Shown here piece after piece: positions 62,901 through 64,000 of a stretch of DNA of 64,000 bases (the first letter of the stretch is position 1; each line of letters starts with the position of its first letter). This DNA comes from Oasisia sp. SBJ-2009 (taxonomy: Eukaryota; Annelida; Polychaeta; Sabellida; Siboglinidae). Under the pieces are notes generated by a model, which was not told where the DNA came from, searched no databases, and worked only from the letters and a program-made list of their open reading frames with translations. Location: the NCBI GenBank assembly GCA_964017155.1, contig OZ024867.1:12905934-12969933 (forward strand). The letters are read 5' to 3'. Both the position numbers and the translations under genes were made by a program.

Positions 62901-63570
62901 TCGGTCGGTCGGTCGGTCGGTCGGTCGGTCGGTCGGTCGGTCGGTCGGTCGGTCGGTCGGTCGGTCGGTCGGTCGGTCGGTCGGTCGGTCGGTCGGTCGG
63001 TCGGTCGGTCGGTCGGTCGGTCGGTCGGTCGGTCGGTCGGTCGGTCGGTCGGTCGGTCGGTCGGTCGGTCGGTCGGTCGGTCGGTCGGTCGGTCGGTCGG
63101 TCGGTCCCGACCGACCGACCGACCGACCGACCGACCGACCGACCGACCGACCGACCGACCGACCGACCGACCGACCGACCGACCGACCGACCGACCGACC
63201 GACCGACCGACCGACCGACCGACCGACCGACCGACCGACCGACCGACCGACCGACCGACCGACCGACCGACCGACCGACCGACCGACCGACCGACCGACC
63301 GACCGACCGACCGACCGACCGACCGACCGACCGACCGACCGACCGACCGACCGACCGACCGACCGACCGACCGACCGACCGACCGACCGACCGACCGACC
63401 GACCGACCGACCGACCGACCGACCGACCGACCGACCGACCGACCGACCGACCGACCGACCGACCGACCGACCGACCGACCGACCGACCGACCGACCGACC
63501 GACCGACCGACCGACCGACCGACCGACCGACCGACCGACCGACCGACCGACCGACCGACCGACCGACCGA
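62901..63570. repeat. TCGG/CCGA tetranucleotide core of palindrome
   Basis: 206 bases of TCGG repeat (62901-63106) switch at TCGGTC|CCGACC to 464 bases of CCGA repeat (63107-63570). The switch is not centred between the unique arms. The long Ser-Val-Gly-Arg and Thr-Asp-Arg-Pro frames on both strands are artefacts. Confidence 0.98.
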
Positions 63571-64000
63571 CTGATATTAATATGCGATACCCCATATAAA
63601 TTAAACTTTAATTTCTGAACGTTTGTGGCATTTTTAGGCATGCCATACTTACTTACTTACTTATGCCTTTTCGCTCGCTCGGAGCATAGGCCATCGACTA
63701 AGGAACGCCACTGTTTTCTGTCTATGGCCATCTTCTCCATTTCTTTCCAGGTGTACCCCATCTCTTTTGTATCTTTTTCTGTGTCTCTCTGCCAGGTGTT
63801 TCGTGGCCTACCTCTTCTTCTCTTCCCTGGGGGGTTCCATGTGATGGCTTGACGGGTGATTGATTCTGGTGGTTTCCTTAGTGTATGTCCTATCCACCTC
63901 CATTTTCTCTTCTTTATTTCATTTTCTATGGGTAGTTGCTTGGTTGTTTTCCAGAGTGTGGTGTTCGGTACCTTGTCTGTCCATGCACCAATTTAAATGA
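63571..64000 (-). repeat. Right arm of terminal palindrome with LINE 3' end
   Basis: Mirror of the left arm; the same LINE C-terminal frame is at 63657-63983 on the minus strand. The arm runs to the window edge, so its real length is unknown. I saw no mismatch between the arms. Confidence 0.85.

Noticed and set aside
62901..63570. TCGG/CCGA tract as a telomere
   Set aside because: Known animal telomere repeats are TTAGGG or TTAGG-like; the tract switches strand internally and has unique LINE sequence on both sides.
62830..63641. Four frames of 232-262 codons (Gly-Arg-Ser-Val and Thr-Asp-Arg-Pro repeats) over the tetranucleotide core
   Set aside because: They mirror each other on both strands and arise only because TCGG repeats lack stop codons.

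Overview
The window is eukaryotic, intron-rich and AT-rich, and looks like intergenic and intronic DNA of a marine invertebrate. A mollusc or another lophotrochozoan fits best, but this is inference from the mix of families and not proven. Supporting signs are class 1-1 EGF exons with GT-AG boundaries, a collagen Gly-X-Y exon, an intronless Golgi-type glycosyltransferase, CR1-, Jockey- and RTE-like LINEs, and very long TA, TG and TATG microsatellites. There is no prokaryotic gene organisation, operon or CRISPR array.

Layout. 0-4 kb: a dispersed repeat present twice; its second copy runs into a 1.7 kb, 43-bp minisatellite. 3.9-8.8 kb: minus-strand LINE remains, including a CR1-like element inserted inside another LINE. 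9-13.4 kb: dispersed repeats, a frameshifted collagen exon and two GC-rich elements with terminal inverted repeats. 13.5-14.6 kb: the only complete host-type gene, a GT32-like type II membrane glycosyltransferase on the minus strand. 15.5-16.1 kb: a decayed gene of an uncharacterised family. 16.7-20 kb: microsatellites, a near-perfect 55-bp-arm palindrome and a small inverted-repeat element. 20.1-23.6 kb: an apparently intact RTE-like LINE (1043 aa, endonuclease plus reverse transcriptase) sitting in a TA microsatellite. 24-31.6 kb: minisatellites with 69-, 22- and 22-bp units, an approx. 870-bp TATG/TGTATG tract and another LINE fragment.

31.7-57.8 kb is the most distinctive part: a degenerate tandem array of units of about 1.75 kb. 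Each unit carries one well-preserved EGF exon (114 bp, phase 1-1, usually with good splice sites) and, in most units, one dead EGF exon whose splice acceptor and a cysteine are lost. It looks like one EGF-rich extracellular protein gene, with exons amplified by intron-to-intron recombination. A 3,092-bp terminal-inverted-repeat transposon has inserted just after the donor site of the tenth unit. Every unit also holds a tRNA-like minus-strand relic.

58-64 kb: tandem duplications, a decayed and internally inverted gene of a second uncharacterised family, and at the very end a palindrome with arms of at least 430 bp (LINE 3' ends) around a TCGG/CCGA tetranucleotide core. That palindrome may be real or an assembly fold-back.

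The genes do not form a pathway. The biology here is exon amplification and nested transposition. No computation was run; all calls rest on reading the sequence and the translated frames.
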